Shown: positions 1 to 8,258, counted from the first letter of the stretch. The stretch: 64,000 nucleotides of DNA from Burkholderia sp. SRS-46 (GCF_004343775.1 NZ_PTXL01000007.1:1-64000), one strand, 5' to 3'. Notes: generated by a model from the letters alone, not told the origin. Translations and numbers: made by a program.

Positions 1-20
1 ATTTTTAAAGAGCGTTTCTG
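1..20 (-). promoter_or_regulatory. boxA antitermination element of an rRNA leader
   Basis: Read on the minus strand, bases 14 to 6 spell CGCTCTTTA, a close match to the boxA antitermination element of bacterial rRNA leaders (TGCTCTTTA type), followed by an A-rich stretch. Together with the two strong promoters upstream (84-112 and 243-271) this makes an rRNA operon starting just left of the window the best explanation. The 16S gene itself lies outside the window, so this is an inference from leader architecture. Confidence 0.7.
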
Positions 21-83
21 CGAGAAATTCGGCGTTGGCCTTGTTTCCCAGCAGCGCTGCGTTTTCAGCAGCAGAGAAGCGAG

Positions 84-112
84 ATTATGAACCGTGTTTC
101 GCAGTTCGTCAA
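84..112 (-). promoter_or_regulatory. sigma70 promoter, proximal promoter of presumed rrn operon
   Basis: On the minus strand TTGACG (112-107) is followed after exactly 17 bases by CATAAT (89-84). Both hexamers are near consensus and the spacing is optimal. It lies about 70 bases upstream of the boxA element, the usual order promoter-leader-boxA in rRNA operons. Confidence 0.75.
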
Positions 113-242
113 CAACTTTTTTACTACTTCGTTGCGACTGCGGGGTTCTTCTTCTCAGCCAGCCGCGCGTCCCATCCTGCGACACACCACCAGCTTCGCT
201 TCCCCTTCCGCGCTGCGTTTCCGTTAGCGCGAAAGAGGCGTG

Positions 243-300
243 ATTCTAGGCAGCCCGCGCGAGATGCGCAAGGGGTTTCGTGAAATAAATTCAAAATCCC
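243..300 (-). promoter_or_regulatory. upstream sigma70 promoter with UP-element-like sequence
   Basis: On the minus strand TTGCGC (271-266), 17 bases, then TAGAAT (248-243). Immediately upstream (about 300-282) the sequence is AT-rich in an otherwise GC-rich region, as in the UP elements of rRNA P1 promoters. Tandem promoters about 160 bases apart in front of a boxA leader are typical of stable-RNA operons. Confidence 0.65.
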
Positions 301-344
301 CCGTGCGCTGCCGCGCACGGGCTCGCTCTATATATAGAGCGAGC
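301..344 (-). terminator. double hairpin downstream of the SGNH hydrolase gene
   Basis: Two perfect inverted repeats lie back to back: a 24-base palindrome at 321-344 (arms GCTCGCTCTATA) and an 8-bp stem with a 4-base loop at 301-320 (arms CCGTGCGC and GCGCACGG). Minus-strand transcription from the hydrolase gene, whose stop is at 363, would enter both before an AT-rich tract. A terminator protecting the rRNA promoters from read-through is likely, though the T-run is poor. Confidence 0.5.
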
Positions 345-362
345 CCCGCTGCTCACAACTCG

Positions 363-1628
363 TCACTTCCCGGCGACCAGCGCCTGCAGCCGATCGACCG
401 GCACCGCATCGGCCATCGCCGCATAGCCGGCGTCGCTCGGATGAATACCGTCGCCGCTGTCATAGCGACGCTGCAGCACGCTCGGGCGCGCCGGGTCGCG
501 CAGCGCTTCGTCGAAGTCAGCCACACCATCGAACGCGCCGCCGGCCCGGATCCAGCGATTCACTTCCAGCCGGATCGCCTCGCGCTCCGCGGGCAGCGCC
601 GCCGGCGTGAGCGTCGCGCCCAGCACCTTCACGCCCCGGCGGTGCGCGGCGTCGATCAGCCGGCGATAGCCGTCGATCAGCGATGCCGCCGTCACCTGCG
701 TATGCGGATGGTCGCAATCGAGACCGGCTCGCGGCGGCATCGCCGCGAAGTTGATGTCGTTGATGCCGATCAGCAGGATCGCCGCCTTCACGCCCGCGCG
801 CGACAGCGCATCTCGCTCGAAACGGGATTGCAGCGACGTGCCGTAGCACGCCGAATCGCTGAGCAGCCGGTTGCCGCTGATCCCCAGGTTCACCACGCCG
901 AGCGCATCCGTACCCGATGACGCGAGCCGGCGCGCCAGCGCATCCGGCCACCGGCGATTCCGGTTCAGGCTCGAGCGCAGCCCGTCGGTGATCGAATCGC
1001 CGATCGCCGCGACGCTCGCACGCGCCGGCCCGGCCTCGACCGCGAGCTCGCTCACCCACGCATATTGGGTGAAGCGGGTGCGGAACGTACCGGCGCCGGC
1101 GTCCTTCGTGTAATCGCCCGGCCCCGAGACATAGTTCAGCTGGTTCGACACCCGGTGCCAAACCGTCATCCGCTGGCGCGCCCCCATATATAGACTGACC
1201 GCCAGCGGCCGCCCCGCGGTGACGTCGATCGTCACCGGATCGCTCTCGATCTCCTGCCCCGGCGCCAGCGTGACCGACGCCTTGCCGCCGAAGCGCACCG
1301 CCGCCGGCGCGGCGTCGGCCAGCGCCGCCCCCTCGCCCGCGCGCGCGAGGCTCGCCGACTCGACCACCAGCGGCGCGCTGCCGTACGCGTTGCTCACGCG
1401 GATCCGCGCCGCCCGGCCCGCCACCGTCGGATAAACGATCTGCCGCACCGTCCTGCCCGCCACGTCCGGCGCGCGGTACAGCGGCGGCGGCGCCGCCAGA
1501 TCCGGAATCGGCTGCAGCGCGGTGGCCCAGGCGGCCACCCACCCCGCCGGCGCGGCGCCGGCCGCAAGCGGCGACAGGAGAACGGCCGCGCCCAGCGCGG
1601 CCGCGGCAAGACTGCTACGGAAAGACAT
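363..1628 (-). CDS. Exported SGNH/GDSL-family hydrolase
   Basis: A 421-residue protein of the SGNH/GDSL esterase-lipase superfamily. The chosen start (ATG at 1628) gives a typical signal peptide, residues 1-26, with a hydrophobic Ala/Leu core ending in GAA; a longer reading frame upstream lacks one. The N-terminal 200 residues are beta-rich and probably form an accessory domain. The catalytic domain follows: block I GDS with nucleophile Ser212, the block II glycine in NLGISGN (about 248-253), block III GIND with Asn290, and block V DGIH with Asp393 and His396. Such proteins hydrolyse acyl esters of lipids or carbohydrates; the substrate cannot be told from sequence. It stands alone, oriented away from the paa operon, and the hairpins at 301-344 probably end its transcript. 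Confidence 0.85.
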   Translation of the reverse strand: MSFRSSLAAAALGAAVLLSPLAAGAAPAGWVAAWATALQPIPDLAAPPPLYRAPDVAGRTVRQIVYPTVAGRAARIRVSNAYGSAPLVVESASLARAGEGAALADAAPAAVRFGGKASVTLAPGQEIESDPVTIDVTAGRPLAVSLYMGARQRMTVWHRVSNQLNYVSGPGDYTKDAGAGTFRTRFTQYAWVSELAVEAGPARASVAAIGDSITDGLRSSLNRNRRWPDALARRLASSGTDALGVVNLGISGNRLLSDSACYGTSLQSRFERDALSRAGVKAAILLIGINDINFAAMPPRAGLDCDHPHTQVTAASLIDGYRRLIDAAHRRGVKVLGATLTPAALPAEREAIRLEVNRWIRAGGAFDGVADFDEALRDPARPSVLQRRYDSGDGIHPSDAGYAAMADAVPVDRLQALVAGK

Positions 1629-1766
1629 CGGCAAGATCCTTATCGGAAAGCGGGCATTGTGCCGCAGAAGGCATTCGGCTCCGCGCGCCGCCACACGTTC
1701 CCCGCGGCGCCCCCGTCACCTGTCCTGTCGTATACCCGCATCACGTGATTTTTCTCAAGAAATTTA

Positions 1767-1794
1767 TTAACCGACCGGTCGGTTGGTTTATACT
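1767..1794 (+). promoter_or_regulatory. paaA promoter with PaaR operator
   Basis: A perfect 16-bp palindrome, AACCGACCGGTCGGTT, lies at 1769-1784. It overlaps a promoter whose -10 is TATACT (1789-1794) with a weak -35, TTAACC (1767-1772), 16 bases upstream. The paaA start codon is at 1827. An inverted repeat of this sequence is, to my knowledge, the operator of the TetR-type repressor PaaR of Burkholderia, released by phenylacetyl-CoA. A likely PaaR is encoded at 6633-7238. The position between -35 and -10 fits steric repression. Confidence 0.8.
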
Positions 1795-1826
1795 GCGCAC
1801 ACATTCAACCGGACGAGAACCTCGCC

Positions 1827-2828
1827 ATGTACACGCAATCCCTCGACATTCCCGGCAACGTCGCCCCGCTCGACGCCGCGGCCGAGTCGCCCGAGCAGGC
1901 GCGGTTCGACGCGGTCATGGCCGCGGACGGCAAGATCGAGCCGCAGGACTGGATGCCCGACGCGTACCGCAAGACGCTGGTACGCCAGATTTCGCAGCAC
2001 GCGCACTCGGAAGTCGTCGGCATGCTGCCGGAAGGCAACTGGATCTCGCGCGCGCCGAGCCTCAAGCGCAAGGCGATCCTGCTCGCCAAGGTGCAGGACG
2101 AAGCGGGTCACGGCCTCTACCTGTACAGCGCGGCCGAGACGCTGGGCGTGTCGCGCGAAGCGCTGATCGACGCGCTCCACGCCGGCAAGGCGAAATACTC
2201 GAGCATCTTCAACTACCCGACGCCGACCTGGGCGGACGTCGGCGTGATCGGCTGGCTCGTCGACGGCGCCGCGATCATGAACCAGATCCCGCTGTGCCGC
2301 TGTACGTACGGCCCGTATGCGCGCGCGATGATCCGCGTGTGCAAGGAGGAGTCGTTCCACCAGCGGCAGGGCTTCGATGCGCTGCTGTCGATGATGAAGG
2401 GCACCGACGCGCAGCGCGCGATGGTCCAGCAGGCGGTGAACCGCTGGTGGTGGCCGGTGCTGATGATGTTCGGCCCGAGCGACGCCGATTCCGTGCACAG
2501 CAACCAGTCGGCCAAGTGGGGCATCAAGCGGATCACGAACGACGACCTGCGACAGAAATTCGTCGACGCGACCGTCGAGCAGGCGAAGGTGCTCGGCGTG
2601 ACGCTGCCCGATCCGGACCTGAAATGGAACGACGCGCGCGGCCACCACGACTACGGCGTGATCGACTGGGAAGAATTCTGGCGCGTCGTCAACGGCGACG
2701 GCCCGTGCAACAAGGAGCGCCTCGCAACGCGCGTGAAGGCGCACGAGGACGGCGCGTGGGTGCGCGAAGCCGCGCTCGCGCACGAAGCGAAGCGCCGCGC
2801 CCGCGCCGAACAGCAACACGCCGCCTGA
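1827..2828 (+). CDS. paaA: Phenylacetyl-CoA 1,2-epoxidase subunit A (catalytic)
   Basis: The 333-residue catalytic subunit of the soluble diiron multicomponent monooxygenase that turns phenylacetyl-CoA into its ring-1,2-epoxide, first committed step of aerobic hybrid phenylacetate degradation. The ferritin-like diiron ligands are visible: DEAGH at residues 91-95 and EESFH at 174-178, the paired E-x2-H motifs. Length and sequence agree with the family over the whole protein. It opens paaABCDE, transcribed from the PaaR-controlled promoter just upstream. PaaA works in a complex with PaaC and PaaB and takes electrons from the reductase PaaE. The later ring-cleavage and beta-oxidation genes (paaZ, paaF, paaG, paaH, paaJ, paaK) are not here, so the pathway is split over several loci. 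Confidence 0.97.
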   Translation: MYTQSLDIPGNVAPLDAAAESPEQARFDAVMAADGKIEPQDWMPDAYRKTLVRQISQHAHSEVVGMLPEGNWISRAPSLKRKAILLAKVQDEAGHGLYLYSAAETLGVSREALIDALHAGKAKYSSIFNYPTPTWADVGVIGWLVDGAAIMNQIPLCRCTYGPYARAMIRVCKEESFHQRQGFDALLSMMKGTDAQRAMVQQAVNRWWWPVLMMFGPSDADSVHSNQSAKWGIKRITNDDLRQKFVDATVEQAKVLGVTLPDPDLKWNDARGHHDYGVIDWEEFWRVVNGDGPCNKERLATRVKAHEDGAWVREAALAHEAKRRARAEQQHAA

Positions 2829-2881
2829 GCGGCACACCCCGGCGCCCGCGCGCCGGGACCCATCGAATTCAGGAGAGACTG

Positions 2882-3166
2882 ATGAACAAGGAATGGCCGA
2901 TCTGGGAAGTGTTCGTGCGCAGCAAGCAGGGCCTCGACCACAAGCATTGCGGCAGCCTGCACGCAGCCGACGCGTCGATGGCGCTGCGCATGGCACGCGA
3001 CGTGTACACGCGCCGCCAGGAAGGCGTGAGCATCTGGGTGGTGCCGTCGTCGGCGATCACGGCGTCGGATCCGAACGAGAAGGCCGAGCTGTTCGAACCG
3101 GCGGGCGACAAGATCTACCGTCACCCGACGTTCTACACGCTGCCCGACGAAGTCAACCACATGTAA
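2882..3166 (+). CDS. paaB: Phenylacetyl-CoA 1,2-epoxidase subunit B
   Basis: A 94-residue protein beginning MNKEWPIWEVFVRSKQGL, the characteristic start of PaaB. It is the small subunit of the phenylacetyl-CoA epoxidase that links PaaA-PaaC units and is needed for full activity. A ribosome binding site (AGGAGA) sits seven bases before the ATG. The family has no catalytic residues of its own. It lies 53 bases after paaA and 10 bases before paaC, in the canonical operon order. Confidence 0.95.
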   Translation: MNKEWPIWEVFVRSKQGLDHKHCGSLHAADASMALRMARDVYTRRQEGVSIWVVPSSAITASDPNEKAELFEPAGDKIYRHPTFYTLPDEVNHM

Positions 3167-3176
3167 CGCCCGCGCC

Positions 3177-3980
3177 ATGACGATCACGCCCGAACACCTC
3201 GCCTACGTGCTGCGCCTCGCGGACAACGCGCTGATCCTCGGTCAGCGCAACGCCGAATGGTGCGGCCACGGCCCGATTCTCGAAGAAGACATCGCGCTCA
3301 CCAACATGAGCCTCGACCTCATCGGCCAGGCGCGCATGTTGTATACGCACGCGGCCGACCTCGAGCGCCAGTTGAGCGGCGCCGCGAAGACCGAGGACGA
3401 TTACGCCTATTTCCGCACCGAACGCGAGTTCGCGAACTTCACGCTCGCCGAGCTGCCGCACTACGGCCCGCTCGCGGGCACCGCGCATGCCGACAAGGAT
3501 TACGCGGTGACGATCGTGCGCAACTTCCTCTACGCGACGCTGATGCTGCACGTGTGGTCCGCGCTTGAAACCTCGGCCGACGCGACGCTCGCCGCGATCG
3601 CCGCGAAATCGGTGAAGGAAACCCGCTACCACGTGCATCACGCACGCGAATGGTTCGTGCGCCTCGGCGACGGTACCGACGAATCGCACCGCCGCGCGCA
3701 GGCCGCGCTCGACTACCTGATTCCGTACACGCGCGAATTCTTCGCCGCGGACCGGATCGACGACGCGATCGCCGCGCAGGGCATCGGCCCGGCGCCGGCC
3801 TCGCTCGAAGCCGGGTGGCGCGCCGACGTCGACGACGCGCTCGAAGAAGCGACCCTCGCACTGCCCGCGCCGGTCCAGCACGTCACGACCGGCAAGCAGG
3901 GCGAGCACTCGGAGCACATGGGCTACCTGCTCGCCGAACTGCAGGGCCTCGCGCGCCAGCATCCGGGCGCAACCTGGTAA
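3177..3980 (+). CDS. paaC: Phenylacetyl-CoA 1,2-epoxidase subunit C (structural)
   Basis: A 267-residue protein of the PaaA/PaaC ferritin-like family. PaaC is the non-catalytic partner that stabilises PaaA and shapes the CoA-binding site. The N-terminal half carries a GQRNAEWCGHGP stretch and helices typical of PaaC. It starts 10 bases after the paaB stop, so the genes are probably translationally coupled. It is placed between paaB and paaD as in other paa operons. Confidence 0.95.
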   Translation: MTITPEHLAYVLRLADNALILGQRNAEWCGHGPILEEDIALTNMSLDLIGQARMLYTHAADLERQLSGAAKTEDDYAYFRTEREFANFTLAELPHYGPLAGTAHADKDYAVTIVRNFLYATLMLHVWSALETSADATLAAIAAKSVKETRYHVHHAREWFVRLGDGTDESHRRAQAALDYLIPYTREFFAADRIDDAIAAQGIGPAPASLEAGWRADVDDALEEATLALPAPVQHVTTGKQGEHSEHMGYLLAELQGLARQHPGATW

Positions 3981-4005
3981 CGCACCGACTCACCGGAGCC
4001 TGACG

Positions 4006-4566
4006 ATGTCCGTCCCCACCGCCGCCGCGGCCCACGCCTCCACCCACGCCCACGCCGATCCGCTGCTCGCGCGCGCGTGGGAAGTACTGGAAACGGTGCC
4101 CGACCCGGAAATCCCCGTCGTGTCGATCCGCGAGCTGGGCATCCTGCGCGACGTCCGGCGCGCGGACGACGGCCAGCTCGAAGTCGTGATCACGCCGACC
4201 TACTCGGGCTGCCCGGCGATGTCGCAGATCGCCGAGGACATCGCGGCCGCGATGCAGCAGGCCGGCCTGCCGCCGCACCGGGTCGAAACCGTGCTCGCCC
4301 CCGCGTGGACGACCGACTGGATCACGCAGGAAGCGCGCGACAAGCTGCGCGCGTACGGCATCGCGCCGCCGGTCGGCCAGTGCGGCAGCGCCGCGCCGCG
4401 TGAAAACGTCGTCCGCTTCGTGCCGCGCCCGGTTGCGGCACCGGCCTGCCCGCGCTGCGGCTCCGCGCGCACCGAGCGTCTCGCCCAATTCGCATCGACC
4501 GCCTGCAAGGCGCTGTATCGCTGCGTCGACTGCCGCGAACCCTTCGACTACTTCAAACCTTACTGA
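4006..4566 (+). CDS. paaD: PaaD, iron-sulfur assembly-like protein for the epoxidase
   Basis: A 186-residue MIP18/DUF59-family protein. The N-terminal domain (about residues 25-110) has the PDPEIPVVS motif and the SGCPAM motif of this family, and a C-terminal zinc-ribbon-like region carries CPRC and CVDC pairs (about 150-180). PaaD is required in vivo for the phenylacetyl-CoA epoxidase, probably by helping to mature an Fe-S or diiron component; its exact action is not settled. The His/Ala-rich first 20 residues are probably disordered. The stop is separated from the paaE start by a single base, indicating coupled translation. Confidence 0.93.
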   Translation: MSVPTAAAAHASTHAHADPLLARAWEVLETVPDPEIPVVSIRELGILRDVRRADDGQLEVVITPTYSGCPAMSQIAEDIAAAMQQAGLPPHRVETVLAPAWTTDWITQEARDKLRAYGIAPPVGQCGSAAPRENVVRFVPRPVAAPACPRCGSARTERLAQFASTACKALYRCVDCREPFDYFKPY

Positions 4567-4567
4567 T

Positions 4568-5656
4568 ATGGCGACCCCGCAATTTCATCCGCTGCGTATC
4601 CGCGACGTGCGGCCCGAGACCGCCGATGCCGTGACCGTCTCGTTCGACGTGCCGCCCGAGCTGCGCGACGCGTACCGCTTCACGCAAGGGCAGTTCGTCA
4701 CGCTGAAGACCCATATCGACGGCGAGGAGACGCGCCGCTCGTACTCGATCTGCGTCGGCACCACCGATTACGACCGCGACGGCGAGCTGCGCATCGGCAT
4801 CAAGCGCGTGCGCGGCGGGCGCTTCTCGAACTTCGCGTTCGACACGCTCAAGCCCGGCCACACGATCGACGTGATGACGCCGGACGGACGCTTCTTCACG
4901 CACCTGAATGCGGAGCACGGCAAGCAGTACGTCGCGTTCTCCGGCGGCTCGGGCATCACGCCGGTGCTCGCGATCGTCAAGACGACGCTCGAGCTGGAGC
5001 CGTGCAGCACGTTCACGCTGATCTACGGCAACCGCAGCGTCGACGCGATCATGTTCGCGGAGGAGCTCGAGGACCTGAAGAACCGCTACATGAACCGCTT
5101 CGTGCTGTATCACGTGCTGTCCGACGACCTCCAGGACGTCGAGCTGTTCAACGGCGTGCTCGACCAGGCAAAGTGCGCGGCGTTCCTCGACACGCTCACG
5201 CCGGCCGACTCGATCGACGAGGCGTTCATCTGCGGCCCCGCGCCGATGATGGATGCGGCGGAAGCCGCGCTGAAGGCGGCCGGCGTGCCGCAGGCGAAGG
5301 TTCACGTCGAGCGTTTCGGCACGCCGCTGCCGCAGGCAGGCGTACCGGCCGTCGAGATCACCGACGCGACACCCTCCGCCGACCTCGAAATCGTCCTCGA
5401 TGGCAAGAAGCGCAAGCTGCGCCTGCCGTACGAAGGCGTGAGCCTGCTCGATGTCGGCCTGCGCGCGGGCCTCGCGCTGCCGTACGCGTGCAAGGGCGGC
5501 GTGTGCTGCACCTGCCGCGCGAAGGTGCTCGAAGGCGAGGTGCGGATGGAGAAGAACTACACGCTCGAGGAGCAAGAGGTGAAGGACGGCTTCGTGCTCA
5601 CCTGCCAGTGCCATCCGGTCAGCGACAAGGTCGTGGTGAGCTACGACGAGCGTTGA
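4568..5656 (+). CDS. paaE: Phenylacetyl-CoA epoxidase reductase subunit
   Basis: A 362-residue NAD(P)H:ferredoxin-type reductase that passes electrons to PaaA. Domains in order: FAD-binding beta-barrel with RRSYS (about 56-60), NAD(P)-binding domain with GGSGITP (126-132), and a C-terminal plant-type 2Fe-2S domain with cysteines at about 308, 313, 316 and 346 (C-x4-C-x2-C plus a distant C). The ATG at 4568 follows the paaD stop by one base; earlier in-frame starts would lie inside paaD and add unrelated sequence. It closes the paaABCDE operon. Confidence 0.96.
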   Translation: MATPQFHPLRIRDVRPETADAVTVSFDVPPELRDAYRFTQGQFVTLKTHIDGEETRRSYSICVGTTDYDRDGELRIGIKRVRGGRFSNFAFDTLKPGHTIDVMTPDGRFFTHLNAEHGKQYVAFSGGSGITPVLAIVKTTLELEPCSTFTLIYGNRSVDAIMFAEELEDLKNRYMNRFVLYHVLSDDLQDVELFNGVLDQAKCAAFLDTLTPADSIDEAFICGPAPMMDAAEAALKAAGVPQAKVHVERFGTPLPQAGVPAVEITDATPSADLEIVLDGKKRKLRLPYEGVSLLDVGLRAGLALPYACKGGVCCTCRAKVLEGEVRMEKNYTLEEQEVKDGFVLTCQCHPVSDKVVVSYDER

Positions 5657-5740
5657 CCGGCCGCAAGCCGGGCGCCGTGCGGCCCGGTGTCGCCGCGCCG
5701 GGCGGTTTCGCGCCGTCACACATCTCGCTTACACTAGGGG

Positions 5741-5788
5741 CCGCCCGCCGGCCGGACCACGCCAGGTCCGGCCCGCCGGCGGTTTTCT
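5741..5788 (+). terminator. Probable terminator after paaE
   Basis: A long GC-rich hairpin with matching outer (CCGCC/GGCGG) and inner (CCGGACC/GGTCCGG) stems and an imperfect middle, followed by TTTTCTATTG. It ends 18 bases before the next gene, so it may be partial, leaving some read-through into the DUF1835 gene and paaR. A possible -10 (TACACT, 5730-5735) precedes it. Confidence 0.6.
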
Positions 5789-5806
5789 ATTGTTGACGAC
5801 AGGCCG

Positions 5807-6616
5807 ATGAGTACCATTCACGTGATTCAGGGCGGCTCTGCCGCCGCGTCGCTCAGCGAGGCGCTTGCGGAAGCCGGGCGCGACGAGCGCGTCGTCGGAT
5901 TGCTCGACGATCTGGCCGTCGGGCCGCTCAAGGGCATCGACGAGACACCGGACACCCGCGCGGCGTTCTGGCAGCGCGTGCTCGGCGAGCAGATCCCCGA
6001 CTGGAAGGCGGAAGTCGAGCACGAGTTCGCACGCCTCGACCTGCTGGCGATGGACACCGGCCAGGTGGTCGTCTGGCACGCGCCGAGCGTCGGCGACAAG
6101 CTGCTGCTGCGCCGGGTCGCCTACCACCTGCGCAACGTGCCGCAGCGCCTGAACGAAGTCCGGCTGTCGGACGCCGATCTCGATGCGCCGCCGCCGCGTG
6201 CGGACCGCGCGTGCGCGACCGGCATGTTCTCGCCCGCGCAGCTGCGCGCGAAGCTCCCGGAAGCCGCGCCGATCTCGGTGCTGCGCATCGGCCGGCTCGC
6301 GCTCGAATGGCAGGAAGCCAAGCACCTCGACGCCGAGCTGCGCTACTGGATCAGCAATACGATCAAGAGCGGCCACTACGCGGACCTCGACGCGCTGATC
6401 CTCGCGCACGCGGACGGCGACTGGCTGCCGCCGCAACGGCTCGCCGGCAGCGTGATGGCCGGCGCCGACCGCGGCGGGCTGTTCGTCGGCGATTCGATCG
6501 CGCTGTGGCGCTGTCGCGAGCTGGCCGCCGCCGGCCGCCTCGAGCTGCAGGACGCCGCCGCCGACTTCTCCTCCACGCTGGTGCGCGCAGCCCGCGCCGC
6601 CGTGCCGCAACGCTAA
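5807..6616 (+). CDS. DUF1835 domain protein, function unknown
   Basis: A 269-residue protein with an N-terminal DUF1835-like domain (the start MSTIHVIQGGSAA and the following GLLDDLAVGPL stretch are typical) and a C-terminal region resembling the DUF3658 partner often found with it. No catalytic residues, signal peptide or membrane segment are evident, so it is probably cytoplasmic. It lies between paaE and paaR, and only 16 bases separate its stop from the paaR start, so it and the repressor are most likely co-transcribed. Whether it has anything to do with phenylacetate is unknown. Confidence 0.8.
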   Translation: MSTIHVIQGGSAAASLSEALAEAGRDERVVGLLDDLAVGPLKGIDETPDTRAAFWQRVLGEQIPDWKAEVEHEFARLDLLAMDTGQVVVWHAPSVGDKLLLRRVAYHLRNVPQRLNEVRLSDADLDAPPPRADRACATGMFSPAQLRAKLPEAAPISVLRIGRLALEWQEAKHLDAELRYWISNTIKSGHYADLDALILAHADGDWLPPQRLAGSVMAGADRGGLFVGDSIALWRCRELAAAGRLELQDAAADFSSTLVRAARAAVPQR

Positions 6617-6632
6617 TCTCCCGCCTCAGAAC

Positions 6633-7238
6633 ATGGCCCGTACCCGAGCCCCCGATCACGAATCCCAGCGCGAGCAGATCCTCGATCTCGCCGCCGACAA
6701 GTTCGCGCAGTCGAGCTACCCGAGCACGTCGATGTCCGATCTCGCAACCGCGAGCGGCACGTCGAAGGCCCGCCTTTATCACTATTACGAGAGCAAGGAA
6801 GCGATCCTGTTCGACCTGCTCGACCGCTACACGAAGCGGCTGATGCTGATCATCGCCGAGGTCGAGGGCGCCAGCCAGCGGCGCGGCCTGAGCGAGCGCG
6901 AAGCGTTCGCGGAGCTGGTGCGCGCGTTCCTCGCCGAGTACGAGACGTCGCACAGCCGCCACGTGGCGCTGCTCAACGACGTGAAGTACCTCGAGGACGC
7001 GCAGCGCGAGATCATCCTCGACCGCCAGCGCGACGTCGTCGCCGCATTCGCCCGCCAGCTCGCGCGCGCGTACCCGGACCGGATCTCGCGCGAGAACCAG
7101 ACGTCGGTGACGATGATGGTGTTCGGGATGATCAACTGGACGTTCACCTGGCTCAAGCCGGGCGGGCGCCTCGGCTACCGCGACTTCGCGGAGCAGGTGA
7201 TCGGCATGATCGAGCACGGCCTGTCGTCGCCGGCCTGA
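6633..7238 (+). CDS. paaR: TetR-family repressor PaaR
   Basis: A 201-residue TetR regulator. The N-terminal HTH lies at about residues 24-62, with the family pattern of helices followed by SKARLYHYYESKEAIL. The C-terminal ligand domain is of the type found in PaaR repressors of beta-proteobacteria. Position next to paaABCDE and the perfect TetR-type palindrome at 1769-1784 identify it as the likely paa repressor, induced by phenylacetyl-CoA. It is co-directional with paa and follows the DUF1835 gene by 16 bases. No copy of the 16-bp palindrome lies in front of its own unit, so autoregulation through that site is not indicated. Confidence 0.85.
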   Translation: MARTRAPDHESQREQILDLAADKFAQSSYPSTSMSDLATASGTSKARLYHYYESKEAILFDLLDRYTKRLMLIIAEVEGASQRRGLSEREAFAELVRAFLAEYETSHSRHVALLNDVKYLEDAQREIILDRQRDVVAAFARQLARAYPDRISRENQTSVTMMVFGMINWTFTWLKPGGRLGYRDFAEQVIGMIEHGLSSPA

Positions 7239-7259
7239 TTGCCGCGGAGCAGCATGCGT

Positions 7260-7294
7260 TGCGCGACCGAAACACTGCGGTGGCCGGTCGCGCA
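7260..7294 (+). terminator. Possible terminator after paaR
   Basis: A 10-bp perfect stem (TGCGCGACCG / CGGTCGCGCA) with a 15-base loop, followed by TTTCAT, 22 bases after the paaR stop. The T-run is short. Confidence 0.45.
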
Positions 7295-7472
7295 TTTCAT
7301 ATGATGAATTTTTAAATCGTTTAAAATCAGTCGCTTACGGTGAAATTTAAGCGCATTTAGAATTTCGCCTCGAAAACGAATACGGGTTTTCCCCAATCCG
7401 AAGACCTGCAGTCGGGTAGAATGCTGTTGCATTGCACAACCCGCTGTACGGTCACACATTGAGGAACCCACG

Positions 7473-8120
7473 ATGAACACGCATATCCACGGCCATGCCG
7501 ATGTCGTCGGCACCGCCGGTGCTGCGCCGGTTCTCGTCAGGGAACTGGCTTCCAAAGACCGTGAGCAGATGCTCACCCACTTTCTCGCGCTCGACGAAGA
7601 GGACCGCCTGCTGCGCTTCGGCCAGATGGTGCCCGATCACGTGCTCGAGAACTATGTCCGCACGATCGACTTCGGCCGCGATACCGTGTTCGGCGTGTTC
7701 AACCACGAACTCGAACTGATCGGCGTCGGCCACCTGGCCTACCTGCCCGCCGAAGGCGACAAGCGCACCGCCGAATTCGGCGTGTCGGTGCTCGAAAGCG
7801 CGCGCGGCAGCGGCGTCGGCTCGAAGCTGTTCGAGCGCGCGGCGATCCGCAGCCGCAACACGCACGTGACGATGCTGTACATGCATTGCCTGTCGCGCAA
7901 CGCGACGATGATGCACATCGCGAAGAAGTCCGGGATGCGGATCGAATACGCGTACGGCGAAGCCGATGCGTACCTGTCGCTGCCGCCCGCCGACCACTCG
8001 ACGATCATCGCCGAGATGCTGCAGGAACAGGCCGCGGTGTTCGACTACGCGCTCAAGCGCCAGGCACACCGCACGTCGAAGTTCATCGAATCGCTGATGC
8101 CCGCCGCGCTGACCGCCTGA
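7473..8120 (+). CDS. GNAT-family N-acetyltransferase
   Basis: A 215-residue protein with one GNAT fold (about residues 20-165). The acetyl-CoA pyrophosphate-binding signature RGSGVG is at 111-116, preceded by the beta-strand EFGVSVL. The C-terminal 45 residues form an extra helical tail. Substrate is unknown; single-domain enzymes like this acetylate amines of small molecules or protein lysines. GAGGAACC gives a ribosome binding site before the ATG. It is transcribed alone from an AT-rich upstream region (7300-7400) that contrasts with the GC-rich surroundings. Confidence 0.85.
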   Translation: MNTHIHGHADVVGTAGAAPVLVRELASKDREQMLTHFLALDEEDRLLRFGQMVPDHVLENYVRTIDFGRDTVFGVFNHELELIGVGHLAYLPAEGDKRTAEFGVSVLESARGSGVGSKLFERAAIRSRNTHVTMLYMHCLSRNATMMHIAKKSGMRIEYAYGEADAYLSLPPADHSTIIAEMLQEQAAVFDYALKRQAHRTSKFIESLMPAALTA

Positions 8121-8258
8121 GGTCAGCCGCACCGGCGCCCGCCGCAGGCCGCTCGCCTGCGCGGTGCGCCCGGCTCCCGCACGAATTCCACGCGGATTTC
8201 GCGCAACCGCTCCCCGCTCGTTTCCTCCGCCGCCCGCCGGGCGACGCGCCGGCTCGCG

